Source: Bacteroidota bacterium (GTDB taxonomy: Bacteria > Bacteroidota > Bacteroidia > AKYH767-A > 2013-40CM-41-45). From it: 32,548 nt of DNA. The stretch is from positions 1 through 32,548 of the forward strand of contig JAPLDA010000058.1 in the NCBI GenBank assembly GCA_026391945.1. Reading direction: 5' to 3'. This document shows positions 24,519-32,548 of the stretch, one piece after another. A program made the position numbers and the translations under genes. Under the pieces are notes generated by a model. That model made no database searches. It was given only the letters and a program-made list of their open reading frames with translations, and was not told the DNA's origin. Numbering within the stretch: position 1 is the first letter of the stretch; the number at the start of each line of letters is the position of its first letter.

Positions 24519-25541
24519 TTATGCCATTCTTATTTTTTGCCGTTTGCTGATCAACCATGCGCCTGTAGCAAGAAGCAAAAGTGCAAAAATGATCAGACCC
24601 CACTGCGAAAGTGTTGGAATCGGAGACGTTGTAGCAACCGTATCCAGGTACATATTCGTTGAAGAACCAGAAGGTGTCCAGCTTTGACCGCCATCCGTAG
24701 TTAATTCAGTAAAGATATCAAAGAAACTGTCGATCATATACCCTCCTGTAACCTGTGTGATGCTAGTTTGTCCCAAACTCTGTAACGTTGGACTTTCACG
24801 AATCATGACTCCGCCTGGCAAGGTGCCGCCGGAAATATCCAATTGCAGCATTTCAGTATCAAAGAAACCGGTAGATCCACCGGCGCCGTTGTTATGAACC
24901 CTGACCGTCACATTTGCATTCGCCGACATCGGCTGCCAGGAAGATCCTCCGTTGGTGGAAACTTCCATGTGAATGCTGCTGCTGAATGACTGCACATAGG
25001 TTCCACCCGGAGGTGGAGGGGCTTGTTGCGAAGAAAAATTATCATGCGTGATGTTCCTCAGCAAAAAACCATTGGAGTAAGAAGTAATGTCTCCGGCCAA
25101 ACTTTTATACGGGCCATTCGACGGAAGTGAATTCGATATGAAAGTAGAAACCGGAAGGTAGGTCACCTTCGTGGTTAAAGGAACACCATTCAGCGTGAGG
25201 TAACAACTGTCTTTGTTAATTCCTCCCCATGGATCCATAAATTCAACGGGTAGTACAATGGAACCTCCCGGCGGTATAGGTGTTACATTTTGTGCTGAAG
25301 TCCAGTCCAGGTTGTGAGAGCCGCCGGCTGGTGCCTGGCTGGCCGGATTAAAACCGGGAGCCGTGCCGCTTTTAAATGACTTGCCTGCCGCTGCCGTCAG
25401 GTGCACATCATTGGCTGCTGCAGCACTGGTATTTTTAAGGGTAACTTTTGCCAACTGTCCGGCTTTAACCGGGATTGAGTTCGCCAGGACAATGGCAAGG
25501 ATCATTACCAATCCCAAAATAAATTTTATCATGTTTCTCAT
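24519..25541 (-). CDS. IPTL-CTERM sorting-domain surface protein, 340 aa
   Basis: Predicted exported substrate of the adjacent exosortase. It has a signal peptide (about 1-28, MRNMIKFILGLVMILAIVLA then VKAG), a Gly/Ser/Thr/Pro-rich beta-type body with two similar phrases, STNGGSSWQPMS and TTDGGQSWTPSG, and the C-terminal tripartite signal. That signal starts at residue 308: IPTLSQWG, a helix LIIFALLLLATGAWLI, then the basic tail SKRQK. This is the IPTL-CTERM layout. The body has no recognised enzymatic domain; a stretch around GGVMIRESPTL and GYMIDSFFDIFTELTTDGG recurs, as I recall, in other sorted surface proteins. I use the ATG at 25541; the frame is open to 25637, but those residues are not signal-like. 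It is first in a three-gene operon. Confidence 0.85.
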   Translation of the reverse strand: MRNMIKFILGLVMILAIVLANSIPVKAGQLAKVTLKNTSAAAANDVHLTAAAGKSFKSGTAPGFNPASQAPAGGSHNLDWTSAQNVTPIPPGGSIVLPVEFMDPWGGINKDSCYLTLNGVPLTTKVTYLPVSTFISNSLPSNGPYKSLAGDITSYSNGFLLRNITHDNFSSQQAPPPPGGTYVQSFSSSIHMEVSTNGGSSWQPMSANANVTVRVHNNGAGGSTGFFDTEMLQLDISGGTLPGGVMIRESPTLQSLGQTSITQVTGGYMIDSFFDIFTELTTDGGQSWTPSGSSTNMYLDTVATTSPIPTLSQWGLIIFALLLLATGAWLISKRQKIRMA

Positions 25542-25667
25542 TTTTGATTTTTTTATTCCTGATTTCTCAGGGATGATTAAACTAAATATTTCTGCTGATC
25601 GTTTTACGTTCTCATGCGAGCAGTTGCGGGAGAACAAGTCTGGTTCATGTGCAGGATGACTGCCATT

Positions 25668-25692
25668 CCGGTTATACAGACTTCATAACCGG
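25668..25692. promoter_or_regulatory. Hairpin in the leader of the IPTL-CTERM gene
   Basis: A perfect 8-bp stem (CCGGTTAT with ATAACCGG) with a 9-base loop. On the plus strand it is followed by GGTTACGGG and a T-rich run, so it could act as a weak plus-strand terminator. On the minus strand it would fold in the 5' leader, 127 bases before the start codon. Confidence 0.35.
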
Positions 25693-25760
25693 GTTACGGG
25701 TTTTTGTTTTGTTTCATGCTGATGGGTTTTGAGTGAGTAGTTTATGGTGTTGATGAAATT

Positions 25761-25792
25761 ATGATCATAGTTATAGAGATGATATTCATCTC
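25761..25792. promoter_or_regulatory. Adjacent palindromes, possible operator
   Basis: ATGATCAT (25761-25768) is followed eight bases later by GAGATGA-TAT-TCATCTC (25776-25792). Two palindromes sharing the GAT/ATC core, in front of a surface-protein operon, are what a dimeric repressor site or RNA fold would look like. No regulator gene is adjacent. Confidence 0.3.
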
Positions 25793-25914
25793 AACTTTCC
25801 TGATAAATATGACGGATAAAAAAAGAACTCCAATCTTACTCTAATCTTAATGGCACCGGAACAAAACCTGTTTTTACAACTGCCTTTTTGCAGGATCTTT
25901 CCTGAGGTTTAGCA

Positions 25915-25947
25915 CAAAGTTATATGAAAAAAAAACTGATAAGTCAA
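25915..25947 (-). promoter_or_regulatory. Candidate promoter of the IPTL-CTERM/exosortase operon
   Basis: On the minus strand, TTG (25947-25945), a 22-base spacer and TAACTTTG (25922-25915) fit TTG-N19..22-TAnnTTTG, the spacer being at the long end. It would give a 5' leader of about 365 bases containing the palindromes at 25761-25792 and the hairpin at 25668-25692. Confidence 0.3.
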
Positions 25948-26108
25948 GAGGTAATGTGAAACGGTTGAAAACTTTTTTCAAACCTTTAAAATTGAATTAA
26001 AATCAAGGATCAATTCGTCATGCAAACCGCTGTGATGGCCCGATTAGCAGTCATTCGGGAGTCATCACTCCAGGAAAAAGGGGAACCTAAAGAACGACAT
26101 CCTGTTTG

Positions 26109-26942
26109 CTAAGAATTTTTTTCTTTCTTCTTCACCACGTATGCACTCACGAAAATACTGATCTCGTAAAGGATATAAAGAGGGATGAAAACCAGCATCA
26201 GCGTAGTGGCATCGGATGTAGGAGTGATGATGGCTGCCACGATCAGGATCACCACCACGGCATGGCGCCTGTACGTGCGCATGAATTTAGGCGTGAGCAT
26301 CCCGATCTTGGTAAGGAAATAAACAACGATCGGCAACTCGAACACCACGCCGGTAATCATCGTCATCGTGGTCACCGTGGAGATGAACGAATCGAGCGTG
26401 ATCGTATTTTTCACTTCTTCACTCACCTGGTAGGTGCCGAGGAAGTTCACCGACATCGGTGTGATCACGTAATAGCCGAACAGCACGCCGGTGATGAAAA
26501 GAAAAGAAGTGTAGAACACGATTCCTTTGGCGTAGCGTTGTTCATTCTGATGCAAAGCCGGTTTGATAAACCGCCACAGTTCCCACACGAGGTATGGAAA
26601 GCCGACTACGAGTCCGCCAATGAAAGCAACCATCATGTGCGTGGTGAACTGGGCCGATATGTCGGTGCTGATGAGGATGAAATTAATTTGTGTCACGCAG
26701 AGGTCGTCGCTGAGATGAAATTTATGGGCGAGGTAACACATGGCGCGGTACGTAAAGAAGTGCGGGTTCTTGGGAGCGAGCAGTACGCCATCAAATAAAA
26801 ATTCCTTAAAACAAAAGAGCACGACGGCCAGCACCATGATCACCGACACCGCACGAACGAGGTGCCAGCGAAGCGCTTCGAGGTGACCGAGGAACGACAT
26901 TTCCCCAGCCGTACCATCCTTATTTCCAAAAAGTGCTGCCAT
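26109..26942 (-). CDS. tatC: Sec-independent protein translocase TatC, 277 aa
   Basis: The receptor component of the twin-arginine pathway, which exports folded proteins across the inner membrane. The N-terminal EMSFLGHLEALRWHLVRA matches the family start. Six hydrophobic segments follow, with the conserved FPYLVWELWRFIKPAL (cytoplasmic loop) and FELPIVVYFLTKIG. Near the fifth and sixth helices RTYRRHAVVVILIVAAIITPTSD is the expected TatC end. The extended C-terminus ends in Lys/Glu. TatA/B genes are not in the window. A TAGTTTTG -7 element ends only five bases before the ATG, raising the possibility of a leaderless transcript. It is transcribed alone, divergent from recQ. Confidence 0.95.
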   Translation of the reverse strand: MAALFGNKDGTAGEMSFLGHLEALRWHLVRAVSVIMVLAVVLFCFKEFLFDGVLLAPKNPHFFTYRAMCYLAHKFHLSDDLCVTQINFILISTDISAQFTTHMMVAFIGGLVVGFPYLVWELWRFIKPALHQNEQRYAKGIVFYTSFLFITGVLFGYYVITPMSVNFLGTYQVSEEVKNTITLDSFISTVTTMTMITGVVFELPIVVYFLTKIGMLTPKFMRTYRRHAVVVILIVAAIITPTSDATTLMLVFIPLYILYEISIFVSAYVVKKKEKNS

Positions 26943-26947
26943 GCGCG

Positions 26948-26955
26948 CAAAACTA
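26948..26955 (-). promoter_or_regulatory. Putative -7 element directly before tatC
   Basis: TAGTTTTG on the minus strand matches TAnnTTTG and ends five bases before the tatC ATG. No TTG lies at the usual distance, so support is partial. Confidence 0.33.
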
Positions 26956-27351
26956 CGAATTAGGAATTAAGTACCAGCTATAGCAAAAACAGAATCGTTT
27001 TTAAAGTCAGTGAAATTTTTTTTAGGCTGGCGAGATTGAAAATTTAAGAGAGAATATTGAAGAAGGTAGGAGTCATAATGAATAAGGAATAATGTGAGAA
27101 GTTGAACTCCTCTGCTTCCCTACGAACACTGCCTGAAACAATGTTGATTGAATATTAACTCTACTCCAAAATCCTCAATCGAAAATCCTGAAATCCTAAA
27201 TTGAATGGAACAAGGAATCATGTTGAGCGCGATGTTTGAACTCTAAACACTGCTTGAAATAATTTTCCAGCTTCCTCAACACCAGTACCTTAATAGCAGC
27301 AGGCGTTTCAGAGCGTTCACAATAATTGAAACCCGCTCACGTTTATCTCAC

Positions 27352-27381
27352 TTGCAGATTCAACAAATTTGTTTATTTTTA
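27352..27381 (+). promoter_or_regulatory. Putative promoter of recQ
   Basis: TTG (27352-27354), a 19-base spacer and TATTTTTA (27374-27381) match the Bacteroidota consensus except for the last base (A for G). The predicted start near 27388 leaves a leader of about 20-30 bases before recQ. Confidence 0.38.
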
Positions 27382-27416
27382 TCAAAAAATTTAATTAAAG
27401 TAGAGTTTTGAAGAAT

Positions 27417-29606
27417 ATGTTAGTTGCGGAAAGACCATTAAGCGAATATTTACAAAAGTATTTCGGTTTCGATAAGTTCAAGGGTGACCAGGAAGAAATC
27501 ATCAAAAATGTTTTAGCGGGGAAAGACACCTTTGTCATCATGCCGACAGGCGGTGGCAAGAGCATGTGTTACCAGCTTCCTTCACTCATCATGGAGGGAA
27601 CAGCCATCGTTGTTTCTCCATTGATTGCCCTCATGAAAAACCAGGTGGATGCCATGCGCGGATTCAGCAGTGAAGACGGCATCGCCCATTTCCTGAATTC
27701 ATCTCTCAACAAAACCGAAATGGCGGCGGTGAGGAACGATGTGAAAAACGGGAAGACCAAACTGTTATACGTGGCGCCGGAGTCCTTAACCAAGGATGAG
27801 AACGTGGAGTTCCTCAAAGGAATCAATATTTCTTTTTTCGCCATCGACGAAGCGCATTGCATCAGCGAATGGGGACATGATTTCCGTCCGGAATACAGGA
27901 GGCTTCGCCCGATCATCGAAGCGATCGGAACAGTTCCCATCATCGCACTCACGGCAACGGCCACACCGAAGGTTCAGCTCGACATACAAAAAAACCTGAC
28001 GATGATGGATGCTACGGTATTCAAAGCATCGTTCAACCGCGCCAATCTTTATTATGAAGTCCGCCCCAAAGTGGATGTGATCAAAGAGATCATCCGTTTT
28101 GTGAAACAGAACATGGGCAAGTCGGGAATCGTGTATTGCCTGAGCCGGAAGAAAGTGGAAGAAGTGGCACAAACGCTCTCTGTGAATGGCATCCGTGCTC
28201 TTCCATATCACGCAGGACTCGAAGCTCCCGTCCGTGCGGCCACGCAGGATAAATTCCTGATGGAAGAAATTGAAGTGATCGTTGCCACCATCGCTTTCGG
28301 AATGGGAATCGATAAACCGGATGTCCGTTTTGTGATTCACCACGACATACCAAAAAGTTTAGAAGGATACTACCAGGAAACAGGACGTTCAGGGAGAGAC
28401 GGCCGCGAAGGAAAATGCGTGACGTTCTACAGTTACAAAGACATTGAGAAGCTCGAGAAGTTCATGAAAGGCAAACCGGTTGCCGAACAGGAAATCGGGA
28501 AACAACTCCTTCTTGAAACGGTCGGCTATGCTGAGACTTCCGTGTGCAGGAGAAAAGTGCTGCTGAATTATTTCGGTGAGCGGTATGAAAAAACAAATTG
28601 CGGCAACTGCGACAACTGCCTGCATCCGAAAAAGAGTTTTGACGGGCAGGAAGAAATCTGCTCCGTACTCGAAACCATCAAAGCGATCAAAGAAAAATTT
28701 GCTGCGGAACATGTGGTGAATGTCATCATCGGTAAAGCGGAACAGGCAGTGAAACTGCACGGTCACGATAAACTGGAAAACTTCGGTGAAGGCTCCGACC
28801 ACGAGGCGAAATTCTGGACGGCCATGATCCGCCAGGCATTGCTCGCCGGTTTTCTCTCGAAAGACATTGAAACCTACGGTACCTTAAAACTCACCGATAA
28901 AGGAAAAGCATACCTGAAAAAACCGACCAAGATCCAGGTGGTGGAAGACAACGATTATGGTAACGTGGAAGCGGATGATGATGATGATATGGCTGGCGGC
29001 GGTACGGCTGCTGCTGACGCGGAATTGTTTGCATCGCTGAAAGATCTCCGGAAGAAAATTGCGAAGCAGAAAAATGTTCCGCCTTTCGTCGTGTTCCAGG
29101 ATCCGTCATTGGAAGAAATGGCGATCCAGTACCCGATCACGATGGATGAACTGAAAAACATCACCGGTGTCGGATCAGGAAAAGCAGCCAAGTTTGGAAA
29201 GCCGTTCATCGATCTCATCTCCAAGTACGTGGAGGAAAATGAAATCGACCGCCCGATGGATATGGTGGTGAAATCGGTCGTGAATAAGTCGGTATTGAAA
29301 GTGTACATCATTCAGAACATCGACCGGAAAATATCGCTCAACGATATGTCCGTTGCAAAAGGTTTGAAGATGAGTGAACTTATTTCAGAAATAGAATCCA
29401 TCGTCGCTTCCGGAACCAGGATCGACATCAACTATTACATCAACGAAGTGATTGATGAAGACAGGCAGAAGGAAGTGTTCGACTACTTTAAAACCGCCGA
29501 CAGTGATTCTGCCGAAGATGCACTCGCAGAATTAGGTGAGAATGATTACACGCTCGATGACATCCGCCTGATGCGGATCAAATTCATGTCGGATTTTGGA
29601 AACTGA
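27417..29606 (+). CDS. recQ: ATP-dependent DNA helicase RecQ, 729 aa
   Basis: A 3'-5' helicase for recombination and replication-fork repair. Numbering here is from the TTG at 27408; subtract three for the ATG at 27417. Helicase core: motif 0 near FDKFKGDQEE, Walker A MPTGGGKS (45-52), DEAH (147-150), ALTATATP, YHAGL and QETGRSGRDG. The RQC zinc site has Cys380, 398, 401 and 404, then a winged helix ending TLKLTDKGKAYL. After an acidic linker (about 519-533, DDDDD) comes HRDC (about 545-620) and a further ~110-residue helical end. That is about 120 residues longer than E. coli RecQ; the extra end resembles the helix-turn-helix extension seen in RecQ of Bacteroidota. The TTG is a possible alternative start. 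Confidence 0.95.
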   Translation: MLVAERPLSEYLQKYFGFDKFKGDQEEIIKNVLAGKDTFVIMPTGGGKSMCYQLPSLIMEGTAIVVSPLIALMKNQVDAMRGFSSEDGIAHFLNSSLNKTEMAAVRNDVKNGKTKLLYVAPESLTKDENVEFLKGINISFFAIDEAHCISEWGHDFRPEYRRLRPIIEAIGTVPIIALTATATPKVQLDIQKNLTMMDATVFKASFNRANLYYEVRPKVDVIKEIIRFVKQNMGKSGIVYCLSRKKVEEVAQTLSVNGIRALPYHAGLEAPVRAATQDKFLMEEIEVIVATIAFGMGIDKPDVRFVIHHDIPKSLEGYYQETGRSGRDGREGKCVTFYSYKDIEKLEKFMKGKPVAEQEIGKQLLLETVGYAETSVCRRKVLLNYFGERYEKTNCGNCDNCLHPKKSFDGQEEICSVLETIKAIKEKFAAEHVVNVIIGKAEQAVKLHGHDKLENFGEGSDHEAKFWTAMIRQALLAGFLSKDIETYGTLKLTDKGKAYLKKPTKIQVVEDNDYGNVEADDDDDMAGGGTAAADAELFASLKDLRKKIAKQKNVPPFVVFQDPSLEEMAIQYPITMDELKNITGVGSGKAAKFGKPFIDLISKYVEENEIDRPMDMVVKSVVNKSVLKVYIIQNIDRKISLNDMSVAKGLKMSELISEIESIVASGTRIDINYYINEVIDEDRQKEVFDYFKTADSDSAEDALAELGENDYTLDDIRLMRIKFMSDFGN

Positions 29607-29634
29607 TTTTTTCCGGATGTGAATCAAAAAATCA

Positions 29635-29666
29635 AAAAGACCTCTGAAATTTCAGAGGTCTTTTTT
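29635..29666. terminator. Bidirectional terminator between recQ and the SprB-repeat gene
   Basis: A perfect 32-base palindrome (two 16-base arms meeting at 29650/29651; core GACCTCTGAAA) with A-runs on one side and T-runs on the other. It lies 28 bases after the recQ stop and 28 bases after the stop of the convergent minus-strand gene, so it can end both transcripts. Confidence 0.9.
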
Positions 29667-29694
29667 TGCGTATGGGTCAGACAGGAAAAAATTT

Positions 29695-32548
29695 TTATCT
29701 CACGAGCGTGACGTGGCCGATGTACTTACGCGGCTTCCCGGATTTATCATGAACTTCAATGATGTATTCATACACATCACTCTGGCAAAGATTGCTGTTG
29801 TAGTAAGAACCGTCCCATGGCTGGTCCTTGGCAGTGGAATGGAATATTTCTTTTCCCCAACGGTCGATGATCCACATGTTATAATCCACATAGCCGACTC
29901 CAAGAGCAATGAAACCATCATTCACTCCGTCGCCATTCGGCGTGAAAGCATTCGGGATGTAAATGGCGAATTCATCTTCAACAATTAATCTTCCGTAAGT
30001 CGTATCAGCACACCCATGCATCGTATTTACCATAAGCCGGATTTCAAAATATCCTGTGTCGGCATAGATGTGCGACGGGTTTTGATCGTACGACAGGGGA
30101 GAGTGGTCACCGAAATTCCATGTCCAGTTATAGGCATTGATGCTGTTATCGGTAAAATCAATGGTACTGTTCGGAGTGACAACGGATGATGATTGAAAGA
30201 AAGCGGCAGTCGGCAACGGATAAACCACCACGGCCTGTGGAACCGTTAAACTGGCAAGGCAACCCGGAGGAGTCTGAATGACGAGTGAAACAGTGTAACT
30301 TCCGGGAATGACATATTCATGCGAAGGATTCTCCGCATTGGAAAGTGTGTTGTCGCCTAAATCCCAGTAATAAGATGAGCCGGCAGGAGTGATGGAATTA
30401 TCAAGGAAGTTGGCAAACACCGGGGTGCATCCTTTGATTTGTGCAGGAAGGAATGAAACAACCGGAAGCGGATTTACCAGCAAGGTCACAGAATCCTTTG
30501 CAGCCGGTGTTCCGCAGCCATCCGTGACGGTAACCACAAATATGGAATCACGAACCGGCGCAACGGTAACGTTAGGGCCAACGATCATCCCGCTGTTCCA
30601 TGAATAATAATATGGTCCGCCGTTACCACCAGAAGCCAGCGCTGAAATGTTTACAGCATTTCCTTCGCAGATAGGAGGCGCCCCGGTGGCGTTTACCTGT
30701 AACGGAGGATTCACGGTAACCTGTACCGATTGCTGAGCCGTGGTACAACCATGAGCATCGTGAACGTTGACTGAATAAACAGCTGTAACAACAGGAGAAA
30801 CATTTTGTGATGCATTCGTATTTGCATTACTCCATACGTAACTGTAAGGAGTTGTTCCGCCCGTTACGTTGGCAGAAATTGTCGCTGACTGGCCAATGCA
30901 AATGGTAGCGGCGCCGGTAACTGTCATCGCGACAACTGGCGGTTCAGCAACAAACACAGTAGCGGAAGAGGTACATCCGTGATCATCGGTGATGGCAACC
31001 GTATAATTTCCGGAAGAAAGTCCTGTTGCATTTACATTCGTACCACCGGATGGGCTCCATGAATAATAGTAAGGAGAAGTTCCTCCATTCACAATGGCTG
31101 TTGCCGTTCCGTCAGTACTTCCAAAACAGGAAGCGGGAGTGCTGTTGGCATTGGGTTGAATAGCCGTTGGTGCGGTTACCTGTACCGATGAAGTATCGGT
31201 GCATCCGTGATCATCGGAAACGATGACCGTATAATTTCCGCTGTGCAGCCCGGTAGCCGTCATGTTGATTTGTCCAGATGGTAACCAATAATATTGGTAA
31301 GGGAATGTTCCGCCGGCGACAATTGCTGTAGCGCTGCCATCGCTGGAACCGTTACACAAAGCAGGGTTCATACTCATGATCGTATTCAAAGCAGTCGGTT
31401 GCCCGACACTTGTTGAGTTTGAAGAAATACATTGGTGTGCATCCGTAACAGTAACAGTATAGCTTCCGAAAGCAAGTCCGGTTGCATTTGCATTGGTACC
31501 GCCTGAAGGAGACCATGAATAGGAATAACCCGGTGTGCCGCCGTTTACGATCACTGAAGCGGAACCGTTGGCGGAACCAAAACATCTGGCAGGGATGGAT
31601 GATAAGTTCAGGTTTAACAGAGCCGGTTGATTCACAACAGTAGCTGCATTCGTTATGCAACCGTTTGCATCGGTAACGGTGACTGAATAATTATTGGCTG
31701 CAAGCCCTGTTGCATTTGCATTCGTGCCGCCGGAAGGTGACCAGAGATAAGAATAAGGAGGTGTTCCTCCTCCTGGTGCAACAGTGGTAGTTCCATCAGA
31801 AGATCCATTGCATAACGCATTCGTTGCAGAAGCATTGGCAGAAAGAACAGTTGGCTGAGTTACAGTGATTGAATCTGCAGCGGCGCAGTTGTGTGCATCT
31901 GTCACGGATACACGGTAATTTCCGGCGCTTAACCCCGATGCCGTTGCATTGGTTCCTCCCGAAGGCGACCATGAATAAGAATAATTTTGAGTTCCTCCGG
32001 TTACAATAACAGAAGCGGAGCCGTTCACAGAGCCGTTGCACCATGCAGGTGATGAAGCCATCACAAGATTTAATGCCGCTGGTTGATTGACAACCGTTGA
32101 TGTATTGATGGTGCATCCATGTGCATCTGTAATATGCACGTTATAGGTATTGGCAACTAAGCCGGTGATGTTTGCTGTTGTTGCTCCGCCCGGTGACCAC
32201 AGGTATTGATAAGCTGATGTTCCTCCGCCGACATTCACGGTTGCAGTTCCGTCTGCTGACCCATGACACAAAGCATCCGTTGAAATCGTATTGGCTACAA
32301 GCGGTGTAGGTTGATTAACCAAAATAAAATCAGAAGCAGAACAGTTGTGAGCATCGGTCACAGTGACGGTGTAGTTACCAGTTGCAAGTCCTGTTGCATT
32401 GCTGTTTGTTCCGCCGGAAGGCGACCATGAATAAGCATATCCTGAAGTTCCACCTGCAGCAACCACAGAAGCCGAGCCATCACTGCTTCCGTTACAAAGA
32501 GCAGGAGTTGATGTCATTACAAGATTCAAAGGTGTTGGTTGATTGACA
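29695..32548 (-). CDS. SprB-repeat / PKD surface adhesin with T9SS type-B C-terminal domain, 5'-partial
   Basis: Large cell-surface protein, probably secreted by T9SS; related proteins act as gliding or attachment adhesins. The frame stays open through the window edge, so the N-terminus and signal peptide lie outside. In the window are seven SprB-type repeats of exactly 76 residues (each with CNGS-like start, GGT, SWSPSGGTN, ATGL and TDAHGC), two diverged relatives, two PKD domains (near YYWDLGDNTLSNAENPSHEY and WTWNFGDHSPLSYDQNPSHIY; each 20 or so residues) and the type-B sorting domain. The last starts IPNAFTPNGDGVND and contains RWGKEIF and WDG, ending in VTLVR. Cysteines recur at fixed places in each repeat. 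The apparent first codon at 32529 is a TTG inside the reading frame. Confidence 0.9.
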   Translation of the reverse strand, partial: VNQPTPLNLVMTSTPALCNGSSDGSASVVAAGGTSGYAYSWSPSGGTNSNATGLATGNYTVTVTDAHNCSASDFILVNQPTPLVANTISTDALCHGSADGTATVNVGGGTSAYQYLWSPGGATTANITGLVANTYNVHITDAHGCTINTSTVVNQPAALNLVMASSPAWCNGSVNGSASVIVTGGTQNYSYSWSPSGGTNATASGLSAGNYRVSVTDAHNCAAADSITVTQPTVLSANASATNALCNGSSDGTTTVAPGGGTPPYSYLWSPSGGTNANATGLAANNYSVTVTDANGCITNAATVVNQPALLNLNLSSIPARCFGSANGSASVIVNGGTPGYSYSWSPSGGTNANATGLAFGSYTVTVTDAHQCISSNSTSVGQPTALNTIMSMNPALCNGSSDGSATAIVAGGTFPYQYYWLPSGQINMTATGLHSGNYTVIVSDDHGCTDTSSVQVTAPTAIQPNANSTPASCFGSTDGTATAIVNGGTSPYYYSWSPSGGTNVNATGLSSGNYTVAITDDHGCTSSATVFVAEPPVVAMTVTGAATICIGQSATISANVTGGTTPYSYVWSNANTNASQNVSPVVTAVYSVNVHDAHGCTTAQQSVQVTVNPPLQVNATGAPPICEGNAVNISALASGGNGGPYYYSWNSGMIVGPNVTVAPVRDSIFVVTVTDGCGTPAAKDSVTLLVNPLPVVSFLPAQIKGCTPVFANFLDNSITPAGSSYYWDLGDNTLSNAENPSHEYVIPGSYTVSLVIQTPPGCLASLTVPQAVVVYPLPTAAFFQSSSVVTPNSTIDFTDNSINAYNWTWNFGDHSPLSYDQNPSHIYADTGYFEIRLMVNTMHGCADTTYGRLIVEDEFAIYIPNAFTPNGDGVNDGFIALGVGYVDYNMWIIDRWGKEIFHSTAKDQPWDGSYYNSNLCQSDVYEYIIEVHDKSGKPRKYIGHVTLVR
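30931..32526 (-). repeat. Tandem array of seven 228-bp SprB-type repeats
   Basis: Units run 32526-32299, 32298-32071, 32070-31843, 31842-31615, 31614-31387, 31386-31159 and 31158-30931. All are exactly 228 bp (76 codons) and in frame, and the pattern continues past the window edge. Units 1, 3 and 5 resemble each other more than units 2 and 4. Confidence 0.9.

Larger units (their letters stand above)
25542..26108. other. 567-bp gap: leader/promoter region of the IPTL-exosortase operon
   Basis: No gene was found. The stretch holds an 8-bp-stem hairpin, CCGGTTAT/ATAACCGG (25668-25675 with 25685-25692), followed on the plus strand by a T-rich run. It also holds the palindrome ATGATCAT (25761-25768), the inverted repeat GAGATGA-TAT-TCATCTC (25776-25792) and a candidate minus-strand promoter at 25915-25947. 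The part nearest tatC (about 25960-26108) has small inverted repeats without a T-run and no convincing terminator. Confidence 0.5.
26943..27407. other. 465-bp divergent intergenic region between tatC and recQ
   Basis: No gene or RNA was recognised. It carries putative promoters at both ends (26948-26955 minus, 27352-27381 plus). It also holds a degenerate 18-base direct repeat, AACACTGCCTGAAACAAT (27125-27142) and AACACTGCTTGAAATAAT (27246-27263), differing at two C/T positions. The middle is A/T rich and looks like decayed, non-coding sequence. Confidence 0.5.

Noticed and set aside
25981-26108. Small inverted repeats after tatC (for example GGAGT/ACTCC)
   Set aside because: Stems are only about five base pairs and lack a following T-run, so I do not call a terminator.
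30931-32526. Regularly spaced repeats that might be read as a CRISPR array
   Set aside because: The period is 228 bp and stays in frame, encoding SprB domains; there are no short identical repeats with unique spacers and no cas genes.

Overview
The window comes from a member of the Bacteroidota (class not resolvable from sequence alone). Evidence: a PorU-type C25 peptidase next to a PorV/PorQ-family barrel (type IX secretion, T9SS), a SprB-repeat/PKD adhesin with a T9SS type-B C-terminal domain, a DUF5686/carboxypeptidase-regulatory outer-membrane protein, a LemA-TPM cluster, and promoters of the Bacteroidota form TTG-N19-TAnnTTTG. No rRNA, tRNA, CRISPR, phage or transposase gene was seen.

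Layout. 58-1581 (+) is an unrecognised helical protein. 1596-12186 is a run of minus-strand genes: a stand-alone DsbD alpha-like protein and full DsbD; LemA with two TPM-domain proteins; a small PH-like membrane protein overlapping tilS; pabB; hemH; and lnt. A terminator at 12271-12303 separates this run from the two-gene unit 18434-12322, a PorV/PorQ-family protein plus a 1679-residue PorU-like (PorU2-like) peptidase. Then pssA-purS (+, with a near-perfect promoter that fixes a TTG start), lptB (-), a small inverted-repeat element (20555-20654) and the DUF5686 protein (-).

23262-25541 (-) is the most distinctive part: an IPTL-CTERM surface protein, a small exosortase with intact Cys-Arg-His residues, and an unrecognised four-helix membrane protein overlapping it by 4 bp. 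The operon has a leader of up to several hundred bases with several palindromes, and a terminator-like hairpin lies inside the first codons of the exosortase gene. This looks like a dedicated sorting system operating beside T9SS. tatC (-), recQ (+) and the 5'-truncated SprB-repeat adhesin (-) complete the window; recQ and the adhesin converge on a perfect 32-bp palindromic terminator.

Theme: most genes concern the cell envelope. They cover disulfide transfer (DsbD), lipoprotein acylation (Lnt), phospholipid synthesis (PssA), LPS export (LptB), Tat export (TatC), T9SS sorting (PorU/PorV-like), exosortase sorting and two surface proteins. Housekeeping genes (tilS, pabB, hemH, purS, recQ) are interspersed.
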